From NCBI RefSeq assembly GCF_040954835.1, contig NC_090718.1, forward strand, positions 11,361,532-11,425,531: a stretch of DNA of 64,000 bases, given 5' to 3'. Numbering within the stretch: position 1 is the stretch's first letter; each line of letters begins with the position of its first letter. The notes beneath the pieces were generated by a model. It had not been told where the DNA came from, made no database searches, and was given only the letters and a program-made list of their open reading frames with translations. Positions 63,801 through 64,000 of the stretch are shown piece after piece. Source of the DNA: Lepisosteus oculatus (lineage: Eukaryota; Chordata; Actinopteri; Semionotiformes; Lepisosteidae). Position numbers and translations under genes: made by a program.

Positions 63801-63965
63801 GCCGGTCGCCGTCCCTCAGGCCGCTGCGCTCCGCCACGCTCCAGGGCTCCACCTCCCTGACCACGTGGCCCCGGAGGCCCAGCTCCAGCCGCAGGTAAAA
63901 CCCGAAGCTCTCGCCCTTCTCGCGCCTCATCTGGCAGAGCCGCGGCGTGGGGCCGCTCTCCCTCT
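57757..63965 (-). CDS. PDZD3: NHERF4/PDZD3-type scaffold with four PDZ domains (5' end outside window)
   Basis: Seven secure exons (63754..63965, 62983..63187, 61873..62009, 60950..61154, 59862..60058, 59246..59461, 58188..58409) give 464 codons with matching phases. Four PDZ domains carry F-G-F or G-F carboxylate-binding loops: ESFGFYL, GLGFTV, GYGFLL and GFGFRL. Each is preceded by a PRLC, RTL or PRIC-type lead-in. The NHERF-type core (EVEPDSPAERAGMREGDQLL) recurs. Human PDZD3 is a four-PDZ protein of about 571 residues that binds guanylyl cyclase C and transporters at the brush-border membrane; PDZK1 is the nearest alternative. The N-terminus lies beyond the right edge, and the terminal exon is uncertain. 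Confidence 0.82.
58188..58409 (-). CDS. PDZD3: PDZD3-like exon, PDZ4 core
   Basis: Acceptor cccgccctgcag. Encodes VAAGGPGQRAGLRAGDVVVE, then VNGQSVAEEPLEEVARRMKE and PRLDVLVVDRRGYGALKQSG. Donor CACCCAG|gtggga. If unspliced, the frame would stop at 58140 after 15 more residues. Confidence 0.87.
58469..58866 (-). repeat. 5S-rRNA-derived SINE, copy F (3' truncated)
   Basis: Reverse-oriented copy in an intron of the PDZ gene. The head and body are present and the tail end is missing. A perfect CTCF-type motif lies at 58719-58733. Confidence 0.8.
58719..58733 (-). promoter_or_regulatory. CTCF-type motif in SINE copy F
   Basis: CCAGCAGGGGGCGCT on the minus strand fits every position of the CCASYAGRKGGCRSY core consensus. 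Identical motifs lie at 33071-33085 (minus), and a fully fitting variant at 3511-3525 (plus), all in 5S-derived SINEs. Confidence 0.5.
59246..59461 (-). CDS. PDZD3: PDZD3-like exon, proline-rich linker and PDZ4 start
   Basis: Acceptor gctccgctag. Encodes LGLSPLLFYEDDTPEKEKTV, a Pro/Ala linker, then PRICQLERGPKGFGFRLSCV. In phase 0 at both ends. A CTCF-type motif overlaps the coding sequence at 59370-59384. Confidence 0.87.
59545..59680 (+). repeat. CR1/L2-like LINE 3' tail
   Basis: Contains GGAACAAGCTACCCAGGCAT and GCCAATACCCCAGCTAAGG, matching the 15.8-kb tail. It lies in an intron of the PDZ gene. Confidence 0.55.
59862..60058 (-). CDS. PDZD3: PDZD3-like exon, PDZ3 core
   Basis: Acceptor ccccctgcag. 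Encodes HALREVEPDSPAERAGMREG, then DQLLAVNGEAAEGLEHEDVV and SRVRSSGRRVAFTAIDSQGG. Confidence 0.88.
60918..60932 (+). promoter_or_regulatory. CTCF-type motif in PDZ gene intron
   Basis: CCAGCAGAGGGCGCC fits the full CTCF core consensus and is not inside a SINE. It lies 18 bases from an exon. Other non-SINE matches on the same strand: CCAGCAGGTGGCGCC at 59370-59384 (in an exon) and CCACCAGGGGGCAGC at 63539-63553. Confidence 0.5.
60950..61154 (-). CDS. PDZD3: PDZD3-like exon, PDZ2 end and PDZ3 start
   Basis: Acceptor tgttgctcag. Encodes IRTCVGHVTVLVIESASEQS, then a linker and RPRTLHLVQCPAGYGFLLRQ. Donor ATAG|gtgagg. It has the same 205-nt length and phase as the PDZ1/PDZ2 junction exon. Confidence 0.86.
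61188..61222. repeat. ATTA/ATCA microsatellite
   Basis: TTAATTAATTAA passes into CAATCAATCAATC, about 35 bases, in an intron of the PDZ gene. A comparable (TTA)n tract lies at about 11516-11546. Confidence 0.75.
61873..62009 (-). CDS. PDZD3: PDZD3-like exon, PDZ2 core
   Basis: Acceptor cttcctggcag. Encodes RKGKFCVTTMAGGPAEKAGV, then RSGDRLLWINGASASDLTHS and ALSKM. Donor ATG|gtacgg. Confidence 0.88.
62590..62695 (+). mobile_element. Penelope-like element 3' end fragment
   Basis: Contains AGAAACGTTGTGTTTCTTTT and CGCGGAATAAACCTTTACTT, the tail shared with the 43.3-kb element. The hammerhead-like core is broken here: CCAAAGA replaces CTGAAGA. It lies in an intron of the PDZ gene. Confidence 0.65.
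62983..63187 (-). CDS. PDZD3: PDZD3-like exon, PDZ1 end and PDZ2 start
   Basis: Acceptor ttcgtccgtcag. Encodes VVRKIQASGQQVSLLVLGGG, a charged linker, then RPRLCHVTREHGAGLGFTVS. Donor GACG|gtacag. Confidence 0.85.
63754..63965 (-). CDS. PDZD3: PDZD3-like exon, PDZ1 first part
   Basis: Acceptor ctctcctcag. Encodes PTPRLCQMRREKGESFGFYL, then GHVVREVEPWSVAERSGLRD and GDRLLEVNQDFVDTEEHWK. Donor AAG|gtgagc. Confidence 0.88.
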
Positions 63966-64000
63966 CTGAGGAGAGGAGGAGGACAGGTGGACGGCGGTAA

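Overview
This window is vertebrate nuclear DNA, most likely from a ray-finned fish. The evidence is spliced genes with GT-AG introns, long GC-rich CpG blocks, fish-type retroelements, and proteins close to but clearly diverged from the human ones. 5S-rRNA-derived SINEs, Penelope-like and CR1/L2-like fragments and short introns would suit a non-teleost such as a gar or bowfin, but the species is an inference. There is no prokaryotic or viral system here.

All four recognised genes are on the minus strand. From right to left, in the direction of transcription, they are: a four-PDZ NHERF4/PDZD3-type scaffold gene (57.8-64.0 kb, 5' end outside the window); the complete coding region of UBE4A, a U-box ubiquitin ligase (52.7-36.2 kb, 19 coding exons whose phases all agree and sum to 1077 codons plus stop); the complete ATP5MG gene for mitochondrial ATP synthase subunit g (31.8-28.8 kb, 3 exons); and the first three coding exons of KMT2A/MLL1 (26.7 kb to the left edge). 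KMT2A has a 22-kb first intron, and the window cuts its large third exon. UBE4A-ATP5MG-KMT2A is the same order and orientation as in human 11q23.3. The PDZ gene next to UBE4A differs from human, where the CD3 genes occupy that place.

The non-coding part is rich in transposable elements. It holds six copies of a 5S-derived SINE (three with a consensus-like CTCF motif), tRNA-derived SINEs, eight 3' tails of a CR1/L2-like LINE, three Penelope-like fragments (one with a GIY-YIG endonuclease piece, one with a hammerhead-like core in an inverted pair), an internally deleted Tigger/pogo copy, and three copies of a ~640-bp non-autonomous DNA transposon. That transposon has TTAA target duplications and GGGG-starting termini. 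Two 29-bp minisatellites bracket the first coding exon of UBE4A, and a 39-bp tandem repeat lies in a later intron.

The genes do not form one pathway. They are neighbouring housekeeping genes: chromatin H3K4 methylation and menin/LEDGF recruitment (KMT2A), oxidative phosphorylation (ATP5MG), ubiquitin chain elongation (UBE4A), and an epithelial membrane scaffold (PDZD3). The most interesting signals are regulatory and structural: a LEDGF-binding motif assembled across a 22-kb intron, CTCF-motif-carrying SINEs, and a datable nested TTAA transposon insertion.
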